From Mangrovibacter plantisponsor (lineage in GTDB: Bacteria; Pseudomonadota; Gammaproteobacteria; Enterobacterales; Enterobacteriaceae): DNA of 64,000 nt. The DNA lies in assembly GCF_003182475.1 (NCBI RefSeq), contig NZ_QGTS01000011.1:1-64000 (forward strand), in the 5' to 3' direction. Position numbers and translations under genes: made by a program. Position 1 is the first letter of the stretch; every line of letters starts with the position of its first letter. Below, one piece after another: positions 7,247-17,665 of the stretch. The notes below the pieces were generated by a model, which did no database searches, was not told the origin of the DNA, and saw nothing but the letters and a program-made list of their open reading frames with translations.

Positions 7247-8584
7247 TTAACGGACCAGGCCGCTGAACTGGCCCAGTACCCGGTCAATGATTGCCAGGCC
7301 TTGTTTCACTTCGTCGGCAGTAACTGTGCAGGGGGGAACCACATGAATGCGGTTTTCCACCACAAAGCTCAGTAACCCGGCTTCGGTCAACGCCAGCTTG
7401 ATAGCCGCCATATCGGCTGCAGCGACGGGTGTTTTGGTTTCAGGGTTGGTCACCAGTTCCAGTGCCTGGAATACGCCAACCCCACGCACTTCACCCACCA
7501 GCGCATATTTTTCTGAAAGCGCATTCAGGCCGGCACGCAATACGCCATCGCCCACCTGTGCGGCATTTTCCACAACGTTCTCTTCTTTCATTGCGTCCAG
7601 CGTGGCGACAATCGCCGCCATCGCCAGCGGGTGCCCGGAATAAGTCAGGCCACCGGCAAAAAAGTGGTCATCAAAGTAATGGGAAATGGCTTCAGAAATC
7701 AGTACACCACCTGCCGGTACATAACCTGCGTTCACGCCTTTCGCGAAGGTGATAAGGTCAGGCACCACGTCATCATGTTCAAACGCAAACCAGCGGCCGG
7801 TGCGGCCAAAACCGGCCATCACTTCGTCCAGAATCAGGACAATGCCAAATTCGTCGGCCAAAGCACGCACACCTTTCATATACCCTGCTGGCGGCACCAG
7901 AATGCCTGCGGTACCTGGAATACTTTCCAGTAAAATAGCGGCAATAGAAGCCGGGCCTTCGCATTCAATAATACGGCGCAAATGCTGTAACGCACGCGCG
8001 CACTCTTCTTGCTCGTTCGTGGCATTGAACTCAGAGCGGTACAAATACGGGTTGAAGAAATGCACATGGCCGCGAGAATATTCGTTTGGTACACGGCGCC
8101 AGTCACCGGTCGCAGCAATCGCACTACCGGTATTACCGTGATAAGAGCGGTAGGCTGACAGCACTTTATCGCGCCCGGTGTATAAACGCGCCATACGAAT
8201 CGCGTTTTCGTTGGCATCGGCCCCGGCGTTAGTAAAAAAGACTTTATGGAAACCCGCGGGTGCCAGTTCCACAATGCGTTTTGCGGCTTCACCACGCGCC
8301 AGGTTAGCTGTTGCCGGGGCAATCGTCACCAGCTCTTCAAGCTGTGCTTTCATGGCTGCCAGCACTTTAGGGTGCTGATAACCAATATTGACGTTAACTA
8401 ACTGGCTGCTGAAATCGAGGTAATTTTTACCGTCGTAATCCCATAACTGGCAGCCTTTTGCGCCAGCAATAACTAATGGGTTCAGGTTGCCCTGCGCAGA
8501 CCATGAGTGAAATACATAAGAACGGTCCAGCTGACGCACATCGTTATTTGTTAGAAAATTCTCGCCCTGTAATGCCAGTTTCAT
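7247..8584 (-). CDS. Class III PLP aminotransferase, probable taurine aminotransferase
   Basis: The 445-residue protein is a fold-type I, class III aminotransferase. The start at 8584 is supported by a strong AGGAGG; a longer reading to 8638 is not. Visible landmarks are FFTNAGADANENAIRMAR (cofactor phosphate site), SYHGNTG, LILDEVMAGFGRTGRWFA and the Schiff-base lysine in LITFAKGVNAGYVP. Such enzymes act on omega-amino compounds (taurine, beta-alanine, 4-aminobutyrate). It faces away from an IsfD-like reductase gene across a shared regulatory palindrome, which points to taurine as donor, giving sulfoacetaldehyde. The 2-oxo acid acceptor cannot be told from sequence. Beta-alanine is the main alternative substrate. 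Confidence 0.8.
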   Translation of the reverse strand: MKLALQGENFLTNNDVRQLDRSYVFHSWSAQGNLNPLVIAGAKGCQLWDYDGKNYLDFSSQLVNVNIGYQHPKVLAAMKAQLEELVTIAPATANLARGEAAKRIVELAPAGFHKVFFTNAGADANENAIRMARLYTGRDKVLSAYRSYHGNTGSAIAATGDWRRVPNEYSRGHVHFFNPYLYRSEFNATNEQEECARALQHLRRIIECEGPASIAAILLESIPGTAGILVPPAGYMKGVRALADEFGIVLILDEVMAGFGRTGRWFAFEHDDVVPDLITFAKGVNAGYVPAGGVLISEAISHYFDDHFFAGGLTYSGHPLAMAAIVATLDAMKEENVVENAAQVGDGVLRAGLNALSEKYALVGEVRGVGVFQALELVTNPETKTPVAAADMAAIKLALTEAGLLSFVVENRIHVVPPCTVTADEVKQGLAIIDRVLGQFSGLVR

Positions 8585-8667
8585 ACCTGCCCTCCTGAAT
8601 CTTACGCTCAACATTTCGGTCAAAACCCTTGAATTCATCCTGACCCCGTAGCAACCAGACCAGGTAG

Positions 8668-9567
<900 letters not shown>

Positions 9568-9572
9568 CAATC

Positions 9573-9639
9573 ACCACCTCCTTATGAGGTGGTTTACGGC
9601 TGACAATAAAATAATGCCCGCACAACTGCGGACATTATT
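9573..9639. terminator. Two hairpins between convergent isfD-like gene and ABC operon
   Basis: ACCACCTC/GAGGTGGT (9573-9580 and 9586-9593) lies right after the reductase stop. AATAATG-CCGCA/TGCGG-CATTATT (9610-9622 and 9627-9639) follows. They sit between converging genes and could end transcription from both sides. Confidence 0.6.
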
Positions 9640-9669
9640 ATTGCTGGCTACATGGGAATAACACACATC

Positions 9670-10428
9670 TCAGCGCGTGGTCGCCAAAAAGCGCTGCACA
9701 CGTTCAGAATCTGGGTTGGTGAAGAATTTTTCAGGTGCGGCTTTCTCAATCAACACCCCTTTTTCCAAAAATACCACCTGGTCTGACACCTGGCGGGCAA
9801 AATCCATTTCGTGGGTGACAACAACCATGGTGTAGCCTTCCGCTGCCAGCGCTTTCATAACGGCCAGAACTTCGCCAACCAGTTCCGGATCCAGTGCAGA
9901 CGTTGGTTCATCAAACAGAATCACTTCCGGCGACATGGCTAACGAACGGGCAATGGCCACACGCTGCTTCTGCCCACCAGAGAGCGTAATGGGGTAGCTG
10001 TCAGCCTTGTGGTTCATGCCCACTTTTTCCAGTTGTTTATGGGCAATTTCGTTGGCTTCGGCACGTTTGAGGCCTTTAACGTGCAGCAATGCCTCTGTCA
10101 CGTTTTGCAGCACGGTCAGGTGCGGCCACAAATTAAAGCTCTGGAACACCATGCCTACACGCTCACGTACTTTCGACAGCTCACGGTGAGACATATGTTT
10201 GCCACTGTCATCCACCCCAATACGGCTACCAGAAATACGAATTTCTCCACGATCAGGCTGTTCCAGCCAGTTCATGCAACGCAGCAGCGTGGATTTACCA
10301 GAACCCGATGAACCCAGGATACTCACCACTTCCCCTTTTTGCACATCCAGGTTGATATCACGTAACACTTCCACATTATCGAATTGCTTCGAGACATTTT
10401 TAATACTGACCGCCGCATTCTCAGGCAT
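9670..10428 (-). CDS. Polar amino acid-type ABC transporter, ATPase
   Basis: The 252-residue ATPase is of the GlnQ/HisP type. Walker A is GSSGSGKST (residues 39-47), the signature [16 protein letters not shown] follows, and Walker B is [12 protein letters not shown] with the H-loop in [10 protein letters not shown]. The start at 10428 is preferred because GAGGAAT precedes it; the upstream ATG at 10452 has no ribosome-binding site. The ATG lies within the last codons of the permease gene, showing translational coupling. It powers the importer formed with the next three genes. The substrate is inferred from context to be a small amino compound such as taurine. Confidence 0.88.
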   Translation of the reverse strand: MPENAAVSIKNVSKQFDNVEVLRDINLDVQKGEVVSILGSSGSGKSTLLRCMNWLEQPDRGEIRISGSRIGVDDSGKHMSHRELSKVRERVGMVFQSFNLWPHLTVLQNVTEALLHVKGLKRAEANEIAHKQLEKVGMNHKADSYPITLSGGQKQRVAIARSLAMSPEVILFDEPTSALDPELVGEVLAVMKALAAEGYTMVVVTHEMDFARQVSDQVVFLEKGVLIEKAAPEKFFTNPDSERVQRFLATTR

Positions 10429-11086
10429 GGGTAATTCCTCGTTTCGCGCCATAGCTATTCAGGCGTTTAATCAACAACTCAAGCAGCACACTGACACCCC
10501 AATACAGGCCAATGGCAACAATAAATGCATTAAATGGAATGAAATAAGTCGCCTGGACACTGTTTGCTGCAGCAGTAATTTCCTGCACAGTAATAATGCA
10601 CAAGAAAGCAGTATCTTTCAGGCAGATAATCAACTGGTTACCCATCAGTGGCAATGCGCCGGAAAAAATATTCGGTGTAATAATCCGGGTGAAGGTTTTA
10701 TAACGGGAAAAACCTTGCGCAGTCGCTGCTTCGATGTAGCCAGTCGAAAAAATACGCCGTTGGCTACGCAAAATCTCATAAAAATACGCACTGTGATAAA
10801 TAATCAGTGAGACCAGCCCGGCTGTCCAGGCATCCATACTAATGCCAACTTCAGGTAATCCGTAATAAAGTAAATAAGCCAGAATCAGGAAGGGTACTGC
10901 CCGCATCAGGCTTACAAAGTAGTGAATAATGTTATTCAGCACTTTTGATTGCAGCTCGGTTAAGTACAACACTGTAGTACCGATGATAATTCCCGCAATC
11001 GCAGTAATAACGAACAATTCAAGAGTTGAAATAAACCCCTGCAGAAACAAATCTCGTGCTGACCAGACTATCGCCCATTGGTTCAT
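10421..11086 (-). CDS. Polar amino acid-type ABC transporter, permease
   Basis: This 221-residue inner-membrane permease of the HisMQ/GlnP type has about five helices. The EAA loop ([22 protein letters not shown]) that docks to the ATPase is clear. It is the second membrane subunit, expressed with the permease at 11108 and the ATPase at 9670. Its end overlaps the ATPase start by eight bases. The intergenic distance to the other permease is only 21 bp. Confidence 0.88.
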   Translation of the reverse strand: MNQWAIVWSARDLFLQGFISTLELFVITAIAGIIIGTTVLYLTELQSKVLNNIIHYFVSLMRAVPFLILAYLLYYGLPEVGISMDAWTAGLVSLIIYHSAYFYEILRSQRRIFSTGYIEAATAQGFSRYKTFTRIITPNIFSGALPLMGNQLIICLKDTAFLCIITVQEITAAANSVQATYFIPFNAFIVAIGLYWGVSVLLELLIKRLNSYGAKRGITHA

Positions 11087-11107
11087 AGCGCCTCCAAATA
11101 CTCTGCT

Positions 11108-11749
11108 TTACCGCGCCAGGCGTTTCGCTTTACGTTCTGCTAAATTTTGTAATTTAAGCAGCACGCCAATAATTACTATATACAGTAAACCCGCTGCCAA
11201 AATAGGTGATAACGGCTCATAAGTTACTGCAGAAATACGGTTTGTTACCCGAGTTAAATCCACCACGCCGATCACGGCAATCGCCGGGCTGCCCTTAATT
11301 AAAAAGGACATTTCATTGACCAGCGCAGGCAGGCTTTCAATCCACATTTGTGGCAGCATGATATAACGGAAATAAGTCCAGCGTTGCATCCCTACCGCTT
11401 CCGCGGCTTCTTTTTGCTCTTTGGGGAAATGGGTGAAGGCATTACGCCAAATTTCTGCATTGAATGCAGATGTATTCAGTGTCAGAGCCACAATGGCGGC
11501 AATGCTTTTATCCAGATTAATACCGACCACTGGCAATGAAAGAAACAAAAATAAGACCAACGTCACCAACGGTGTGGCACGTGCCAGGCTGATGTACAGC
11601 ACCAGAATGGTGTCCACAACGGGGATCTTCATCATTCGAATAAACGCGATGACCAGACCAATAGACACCCCGAACAGGATAGCGATGCCGGAAATCCACA
11701 ACGTCGCCCAGGCGCCTTCAAATAATAACTGCCAAGATATCGCGTCCAT
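11108..11749 (-). CDS. Polar amino acid-type ABC transporter, permease
   Basis: The 213-residue permease is homologous to the other membrane subunit of this importer. It carries the SLARATPLVTLVLFLFLSLP helix typical of the family and the EAA loop KEAAEAVGMQRWTYFRYIMLPQ. Together with the 10421-11086 product it should form the heterodimeric membrane channel. It follows the binding protein gene after about 50 bp. Confidence 0.88.
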   Translation of the reverse strand: MDAISWQLLFEGAWATLWISGIAILFGVSIGLVIAFIRMMKIPVVDTILVLYISLARATPLVTLVLFLFLSLPVVGINLDKSIAAIVALTLNTSAFNAEIWRNAFTHFPKEQKEAAEAVGMQRWTYFRYIMLPQMWIESLPALVNEMSFLIKGSPAIAVIGVVDLTRVTNRISAVTYEPLSPILAAGLLYIVIIGVLLKLQNLAERKAKRLAR

Positions 11750-11802
11750 TTAACGCTCCTTGATACCAAACAAGGCGCAGCCCATCAGGCTGCGCCCATT
11801 TA

Positions 11803-12654
11803 TTACAGACCTGCTAATTTATGGAACTGTTCAGCACTGGTGATTGGTACAGTTGGCAGATCCGGGTAGGTTTCACCAAACCATTTTTTCTGCAATTCAG
11901 CCAGACGACCGGTTTCACGCATGTGATCCATGAATTTGGTCATATATTTCATCAGCTCTGGTGAGTCTTTCGGAATTGGCCAGGCCATATAACCCGGGCC
12001 AGAAACTGCCAGACCTTTGGCAAAAACTTTCGGTTTTGTTTTCACCAGATCATTCACAGCAATAACCACGTCAATCACGTAATCCAGACGTTTGTTCGCC
12101 AAATCAGCAAAGGCCTCCGGATAGGACTGATATTGAACAACCGGGCCCAATTCACCACCCTGTTTTTCCAGCATGGCTTTCAGTTCTGGTAAGCGTGCTA
12201 ATAATGCACTGCCAGCCTGAACACCCACTTTTTTACCAGACAAATCTTTAATGGTATTCAGTGAAGTATCCCCTGCGCGCTTCACAAAATAATGCTGGGC
12301 TGAAGCAAATGGCGGGGTGAAATTAAAGACATTCAGGCGTTCATCGGTAACTACCGCCCCGGTCAGAGCCATGTCATATTGCCCGGTAGAAACAGATGCC
12401 AATAAGCCAGTCCAGGGTAAAATACTTTGGTCTACATGGAATTTGGCGTATTTACGTAATTCATCCAGCATATCCTTGTTAAAGCCTTCCGCTTTACCAT
12501 CTTTGATAAAGTTAAACGGCGCGTAGTCATCTTCCGTAACCACTTTCAATGCGCCTGCCTTTTCAATTTCTGGTAAATCACGAGCAGCCACCTGCCAGCT
12601 AAAAGCCATTGCCAGCACTGCGGATAAAGTCAAAATGCCCAACTTACTCTTCAT
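11803..12654 (-). CDS. Periplasmic solute-binding protein, polar amino acid family
   Basis: The 283-residue protein has a Sec signal peptide (MKSKLGILTLSAVLAMAFSW, cleavage near VAARD). It then shows the family-3 binding-protein pattern ALKVVTEDDYAPFNFIKDGKAEGFNKDMLDELRK with the MALTGAVVTDERLNVFNFTPPF block. It is the first gene of a four-gene ABC operon (12654 down to 9670), divergent from the MocR regulator. In this family an Arg after the DERLNV region usually grips a carboxylate; taurine has a sulfonate, so the ligand needs testing. Confidence 0.87.
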   Translation of the reverse strand: MKSKLGILTLSAVLAMAFSWQVAARDLPEIEKAGALKVVTEDDYAPFNFIKDGKAEGFNKDMLDELRKYAKFHVDQSILPWTGLLASVSTGQYDMALTGAVVTDERLNVFNFTPPFASAQHYFVKRAGDTSLNTIKDLSGKKVGVQAGSALLARLPELKAMLEKQGGELGPVVQYQSYPEAFADLANKRLDYVIDVVIAVNDLVKTKPKVFAKGLAVSGPGYMAWPIPKDSPELMKYMTKFMDHMRETGRLAELQKKWFGETYPDLPTVPITSAEQFHKLAGL

Positions 12655-12793
12655 AGCGCCACCTTTTTATTTTCTGAAGCCAGATGCATTACGGGAAAGC
12701 GTTACCCGAATACGAAGCAAAATATGTGCCGGAAAAGAAATATTCCGTTAAGAATATTCACACCGGGTTGCGTTTTACTCTAGAAAGGTTGTT

Positions 12794-12812
12794 TGTCACC
12801 TGAACAGTGACA
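12794..12812. promoter_or_regulatory. Inverted repeat between ABC operon and MocR gene
   Basis: TGTCAC (12794-12799) and GTGACA (12807-12812) face each other across seven bases, and another GTGTCAG copy follows near 12830. The arms resemble those of the repeat at 8688-8706. It is a candidate MocR binding site for both divergent units. Confidence 0.5.
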
Positions 12813-12901
12813 GTTTCGCTATGTCGATGTGTCAGATAACCAGAACATGGTACGAAGATTGCTTATGTAGTTACCTATTAAGCCACCGGAGGACCATCAC
12901 G

Positions 12902-14362
12902 ATGAATCGTCATTATCTGCACATAGAATTTGACCGGTCACGTGGGTTGCAGGAACAAGTCAGAGAAACACTGGTTAACGCTATTTTGAGCGGTATTTTT
13001 CCAGTCGACCAACCTCTGCCTTCCTGCCGCCAGCTTGCCAGCCAGCTCCAGGTGTCACGCAATACCACCGCTCTGGTTTTTGAAGGGCTGGTGAACGATG
13101 GCTACCTGATTAGCCGCCCACGCAGTGGTTATTTTCTGCACCCGGATTACCAGGCATGCCAGTACAAAACCACAGAGACTGCACTTCCCGCCGATAACAC
13201 CGCACCACTTTGGAGCAACCGGTTTAAAGTCGCCCCCAGCCAGCAAGAATCCATCATGAAACCCTCCGGCTGGATGCACTATCGCTACCCGTTTATCTAT
13301 GGGCAGCCTAATACCGCTCAGTTCCCGTTAAGCCAGTGGCGGGCAGCTTCACGCTGGCTCAACAGCGGTGTGGCAGACCAGCGCTGGATAATCGATCATA
13401 TCGATCAGGATGTCCCCATGCTGATTGAGCAGATTCGCACCCGGGTACTGCCAAAACGCGGAATACTGGCGGCTCCGGATGAAATTCTGATAACCATTGG
13501 CTCGCAAAACGCGCTCTATTTACTGACCCGTTTGTTGATGTCGTCGTCAACCCGCGTGGCAGTGGAAAACCCGGGTTACCGTGAAGCTATCAACACCTTT
13601 TTGCTCGGTGATGCGCAGATAATTCCCCACGATGTTGACGAAGAAGGTATTACTCTGAGCCAGCCGCCTTGTGATTACTACTATGTTACCCCCGGGCACC
13701 AGGTGCCGACAGGTGTGACACTGAGTAGCCAGCGCCGCAAGGCATTGCTTGAGCATGTGACTCGCCATGACGCAGTAATTATCGAAGATGATTACGATTC
13801 AGAAAGTAATTTCACACTCAACCCACCACCCGCGCTGAAAGCCAGCGATAAACATGGCCGCGTGGTTTATGTCAGCAGTCTGTCCAAAGCGCTTTCGCCA
13901 GGGCTACGCCTGGGATTTATGGTGGCCGACCCTGAATTGATTGATGAAGCCCGGGCACTACGCCGCCTGGTGGTTCGCCATGCGCCAACCAATATCCAGT
14001 ACCAGATGGCACATTTTCTGGCACAAGGGTATTACGAAACACATCTGCGCCGTTACCATGAAGATTCTGCACGCCGTTGGGAGTTACTGAACCGGTCGCT
14101 GGAAACCTGGTTGCCGGAATGCCGCCCCATTCCCGGGAGTGAGCATGCGAATGCTTTCTGGTTAAAAACCCCTGGCGGTATTAATACCCAGCAACTTACC
14201 TGGCGCGCAGCTCACGCCGGTGTATTAATTGAACCCGGGGCCCGGCATTTTCTGGATACCAACCCGCCTGAAACCTTTTTCCGTATGGGCTTTCACGCTA
14301 TTTCACCGGAAAAAATTGCGCCCGGAGTGGAAGTACTGCGCGAACAGCTCGCGCAGCTATAA
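12902..14362 (+). CDS. MocR-family transcriptional regulator (TauR-like by context)
   Basis: The 486-residue regulator starts at 12902 behind GGAGG. Residues 1-75 are a GntR winged helix (QEQVRETLVNAILSGIFPVDQPLPSCRQLASQL), and the rest is an aminotransferase fold. The PLP lysine is in VYVSSLSKALSPGLRLGF, with the DDYDSES and R-contact blocks typical of MocR proteins. Members such as TauR (taurine), GabR (GABA) and PdxR activate transporter and transaminase genes when an amino ligand forms an adduct with PLP. Its place between the ABC operon and the aminotransferase/reductase pair makes it the likely controller of all three units. Confidence 0.85.
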   Translation: MNRHYLHIEFDRSRGLQEQVRETLVNAILSGIFPVDQPLPSCRQLASQLQVSRNTTALVFEGLVNDGYLISRPRSGYFLHPDYQACQYKTTETALPADNTAPLWSNRFKVAPSQQESIMKPSGWMHYRYPFIYGQPNTAQFPLSQWRAASRWLNSGVADQRWIIDHIDQDVPMLIEQIRTRVLPKRGILAAPDEILITIGSQNALYLLTRLLMSSSTRVAVENPGYREAINTFLLGDAQIIPHDVDEEGITLSQPPCDYYYVTPGHQVPTGVTLSSQRRKALLEHVTRHDAVIIEDDYDSESNFTLNPPPALKASDKHGRVVYVSSLSKALSPGLRLGFMVADPELIDEARALRRLVVRHAPTNIQYQMAHFLAQGYYETHLRRYHEDSARRWELLNRSLETWLPECRPIPGSEHANAFWLKTPGGINTQQLTWRAAHAGVLIEPGARHFLDTNPPETFFRMGFHAISPEKIAPGVEVLREQLAQL

Positions 14363-14399
14363 ACAGCAACCAATACACATCACTACTCTTTGACCGCTT

Positions 14400-15587
14400 T
14401 TATCTGCCCGTTCTGGCTAACGAATATATTTCCCCGGCGAGCCGGATAAGCTGCCGGTCACTGCCGCAAGGCCCCATTAACGAAAGCCCCAGAGGTGCGC
14501 CCTGCAAAGTCGCCAGCGGTATAGTGACCTGTGGCCGGCGAGTCAATACTGCAATGCTGAGTAAATCATGAGAAATACGGCGGATATGCTCGATTTCACT
14601 GTCACTGGTTGTCAGTAAAGGCGCTACATCCGGGACAGTCGGCATAATAAGTATCCGGTTGCCCAGTTGTTCATTCCACCACTGCGTCACCTGCTCACGT
14701 ACGGTGATAGCTTCGCTGACCTGGCTGTCGGTAACCTGTTTCCCCCAGGCAAAACGCGCGGCCACATCAGGGCCAAGAACCAACCCTTCACGCTCAATGG
14801 TTTCCCCCTGCGCTTGCCAGGATTCCCGCCCCTGAATAACCCGAAAAGCAAGATATGCACTGTCAACATCAGGTAATTCCGCACTAATTTGGTGCACTCC
14901 ACCCCAGGTGGAACTGATTGCATCAATAAAGGGCAACAGACATTGCTGGCTGGAGGCCGGCAGGCGCGAAAATAAAGCAGGGTGAATAGCCAGGGATGGT
15001 GAAGCTGAATCAACCGTATCTTCAGGCAACAGCACATCACCTACCGCCGCGAATACTGTTGCGTCCCGGGCAAACCACCCGCAGGTATCCATTGATTCAG
15101 CCAGCGGCTGGCAGCCATCCAGAGAAATGCGCCCGTGTGTCGGGCGAATGCCAAACAAGCCGCAGTAGCTCGCCGGTGTACGCACCGAACCGCCAGTATC
15201 TGTACCTAAGGCGAAATCACAGCACTGGTTAGAAACAGCAGAAGCCGAACCAGAAGATGACCCGCCGGGAATACGCTCCGGCGCTGCGCCATTAACCGGT
15301 GTGCCATAGTGATAATTGTGGCCGCTCATTGAGAACGCCATCTCGTTGGTATGGGTTTTACCAATAAATTGCGCGCCGTTATCCAGCAATTGTTGCACGA
15401 CTGGCGAATTGTTCCTGCGAATACCAGACATAGCCAGAATATGGGGGTTCCCCCCACCAGTGGGGTAACCGGCAACATCAAACAAATCTTTCACCGCAAA
15501 AGTTAACCCCGCCAGCGTGCCAACGGGTGCTGATTTAACCGGGGCAAACGGGTAAGGCATAAAAGCCCGAATACTTTTTTCCAACAT
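14400..15587 (-). CDS. Amidase signature family hydrolase
   Basis: The 395-residue amidase has the Ser-cisSer-Lys triad visible: Lys33 in FAVKDLF, the glycine/serine loop PGGSSSGSASAV near 108-117, and the probable nucleophile Ser134 in GTDTGGSVRTPAS. It is shorter than many family members (450-500) but has both ends. It is the last gene of a six-gene minus-strand operon after a peptide-type ABC importer, 25 bp below the ATPase gene. It probably cleaves an amide or peptide-like compound brought in by that importer. It converges with the MocR gene. The substrate is not known. Confidence 0.85.
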   Translation of the reverse strand: MLEKSIRAFMPYPFAPVKSAPVGTLAGLTFAVKDLFDVAGYPTGGGNPHILAMSGIRRNNSPVVQQLLDNGAQFIGKTHTNEMAFSMSGHNYHYGTPVNGAAPERIPGGSSSGSASAVSNQCCDFALGTDTGGSVRTPASYCGLFGIRPTHGRISLDGCQPLAESMDTCGWFARDATVFAAVGDVLLPEDTVDSASPSLAIHPALFSRLPASSQQCLLPFIDAISSTWGGVHQISAELPDVDSAYLAFRVIQGRESWQAQGETIEREGLVLGPDVAARFAWGKQVTDSQVSEAITVREQVTQWWNEQLGNRILIMPTVPDVAPLLTTSDSEIEHIRRISHDLLSIAVLTRRPQVTIPLATLQGAPLGLSLMGPCGSDRQLIRLAGEIYSLARTGR

Positions 15588-15612
15588 GTTTTAATCACCT
15601 CGTTTTTCAGGT

Positions 15613-16629
15613 TCAGGCCAACTGGGTTGCCGCTTCTGTTGCGGCCTCTTGCTCCAGTGAGCGCCAACGGTGGCAACTGACCCGATGGCGTTGCGCGACA
15701 TATTCAGTTTCCGGCACCGTTTGTGAACAGGTGGCACTGGCATGAGGGCAACGGCTGGCGAATGCGCAACCTTCAGGTAAATGCGCTAAATCAGGTGGCG
15801 CGCCCGGGATGCAATACAACGCGTCGCCTTTTTTCAGGCCAGCTCGTGGGCGGCTGCCAAGCAACACCTGGGTATACGGGTGGCGGGGATGCGCGAGGAT
15901 TTCCGCCAGCGATGCTTCCTCAACAATGCGCCCGGCATACATCACGGCAACCCGGTCAGCAATTTCTACTGCCGCGCCCATGTCATGGGTGACAAAAATA
16001 ATCGACAGCCCTTTCGCTTTTTGCAGCTCGCGCAACAAAATCAGGATCTGAATCTGTACCGTGGCATCCAGTGCCGTAGTGGGTTCATCTGCCAGTAACA
16101 GGCCAGGGTTGCAGGACAGAGCCAGTGCAATCATGGCACGCTGGCGCATGCCGCCAGACATCTCATGGGGCCAGGCATCAAGGCGGCTTTCCGGGCTGGG
16201 GATCTTCACCTGTTGCAAAGCAGACAGCGCCCTTTCCCTGGCTTGTGCGCGTGACAACCCTTCGTGACGGCGCAGCCCCTCAATAATTTGTTGCCCCACG
16301 GTATACACCGGGTCGAAGGCCAGCAGCGGCTCCTGGAAAATCATCGCCGTTTTGGCACCACGAAACTGGCGCAGAGCCGCCGAAGACATAGCCAGTACAT
16401 CTTCGCCCCCGACATGAATCTTGCCGGTTATGCGTGTGCTGTCGGGTGGGTGCAGGCGCATTAGCGCGCGTAATGTCACGCTTTTCCCCGAGCCAGATTC
16501 GCCAATCAGCGCCATCACCTCGCCCTTTTGCACATCAAAAGAGACACCATTTACGGCCTGAATGGTCTGCCCGCCGCGGGTAAAGGTGACGTGTAAGTCA
16601 TTCACTTCAACAAAAGCATCATGCGGCAC
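15613..16629 (-). CDS. Peptide-type ABC importer, ATPase (DppD/OppD)
   Basis: This is about 338 residues from a GTG at 16629, which has GGGAGG six bases upstream; an ATG at 16659 would overlap the neighbouring gene by 41 bp and lacks a good site. The motifs are Walker A GESGSGKS, signature MSGGMRQRAMIALAL, and Walker B LLLADEPTTALD. A C-terminal region has the four-Cys pattern CAFASRCPHASATC typical of peptide importer ATPases, often an iron-sulphur site. It pairs with the 16619-17662 ATPase. Confidence 0.87.
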   Translation of the reverse strand: MPHDAFVEVNDLHVTFTRGGQTIQAVNGVSFDVQKGEVMALIGESGSGKSVTLRALMRLHPPDSTRITGKIHVGGEDVLAMSSAALRQFRGAKTAMIFQEPLLAFDPVYTVGQQIIEGLRRHEGLSRAQARERALSALQQVKIPSPESRLDAWPHEMSGGMRQRAMIALALSCNPGLLLADEPTTALDATVQIQILILLRELQKAKGLSIIFVTHDMGAAVEIADRVAVMYAGRIVEEASLAEILAHPRHPYTQVLLGSRPRAGLKKGDALYCIPGAPPDLAHLPEGCAFASRCPHASATCSQTVPETEYVAQRHRVSCHRWRSLEQEAATEAATQLA

Positions 16630-17662
16630 TGTGCACCTCCCGAACTGAAATCTCGCCATACCAGGGTGAACCCGGCTGAGCCATCAGGCAGGCGGCCTGG
16701 TGCCCTTCACTCACCGTACTCAACTGAGGTTTCACTTGCTGGCAAACCGGTTTTGCCTGCGGGCAACGGGTATGAAACCGGCAACCCGCCGGGGGTGAAA
16801 TGGGGCTGGGGGGATCCCCCGACAAAGGTGAGGCCAGGGTTCTGTGATTTGGGTCCATCGATGGCATAGAGCTCAGCAGCGCCTGGGTATAGGGGTGCGC
16901 CGCACCAGTAAACAGCGCTTCAGCAGGCCCCACTTCCACCACTTCGCCCAGGTACATCACCAGAATACGGTCAGATAGCCAGCGAACAACATGTAAGTCA
17001 TGGCTGATAAACACATAGGTCAAATCCAGGGTGCGTTTTAAATCCTGCAATAGTGTGAGCACCTGAGCTTCCACTGATTTATCCAGCGCGGACACAGCTT
17101 CATCCAGAATCACCATGCGGGGTTTCATGGCAAGAGCACGGGCAATGTTCACACGCTGGCGCTGGCCACCAGATAACTCATGGGGATAACGCCCGGCAAA
17201 GCGAGCCGGATCCAGCCCAACATGAGCCAGCAAATAATGGGCGTACTCCCGGGCTTCACGAGCAGAAACACCATGTACCCGCTGCCCAAACGCAATGCTC
17301 TCTTCCATAGTCATACGGGGGTTGAGCGAAGCGTAGCTGTCCTGAAACACCATCTGTACCTGGCGGCGGTAAGCTTTCATGGACAGCGCCGCAGAGCCAA
17401 CACTCTGCCCGTCAAATACCAGTTCGCCTTTATCCTGGGTGAGTAACTGCATTAATAACCGTGCCGTGGTGGATTTGCCGCAACCGGACTCCCCCACCAC
17501 ACCCAGAGTTTCCCCTTTTTTTACTTCAAAATTAACGTTATCTACAGCCTGAACCTGTACCCGCCCTTGCGCGCTACGCACCGGGAAATACTTCACCAGC
17601 CCGGAAACACGTAACAAAGGCTGCGCAGGCCCGCCAATATCCTGATTATGAAAAGGTTGCAT
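16619..17662 (-). CDS. Peptide-type ABC importer, ATPase (DppF/OppF)
   Basis: The 347-residue ATPase has Walker A GESGCGKST, signature [15 protein letters not shown], Walker B MVILDEAVSALDKS and the Cys-rich tail CRFHTRCPQAKPVC. Its end overlaps the next ATPase start by 11 bases. It follows the DppC-type permease after 3 bp, so the whole set is tightly coupled. The Walker B region carries EAVSALD rather than the more common EPTSALD, seen in many OppF-type proteins. Confidence 0.88.
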   Translation of the reverse strand: MQPFHNQDIGGPAQPLLRVSGLVKYFPVRSAQGRVQVQAVDNVNFEVKKGETLGVVGESGCGKSTTARLLMQLLTQDKGELVFDGQSVGSAALSMKAYRRQVQMVFQDSYASLNPRMTMEESIAFGQRVHGVSAREAREYAHYLLAHVGLDPARFAGRYPHELSGGQRQRVNIARALAMKPRMVILDEAVSALDKSVEAQVLTLLQDLKRTLDLTYVFISHDLHVVRWLSDRILVMYLGEVVEVGPAEALFTGAAHPYTQALLSSMPSMDPNHRTLASPLSGDPPSPISPPAGCRFHTRCPQAKPVCQQVKPQLSTVSEGHQAACLMAQPGSPWYGEISVREVHSAA

Positions 17663-17665
17663 CCG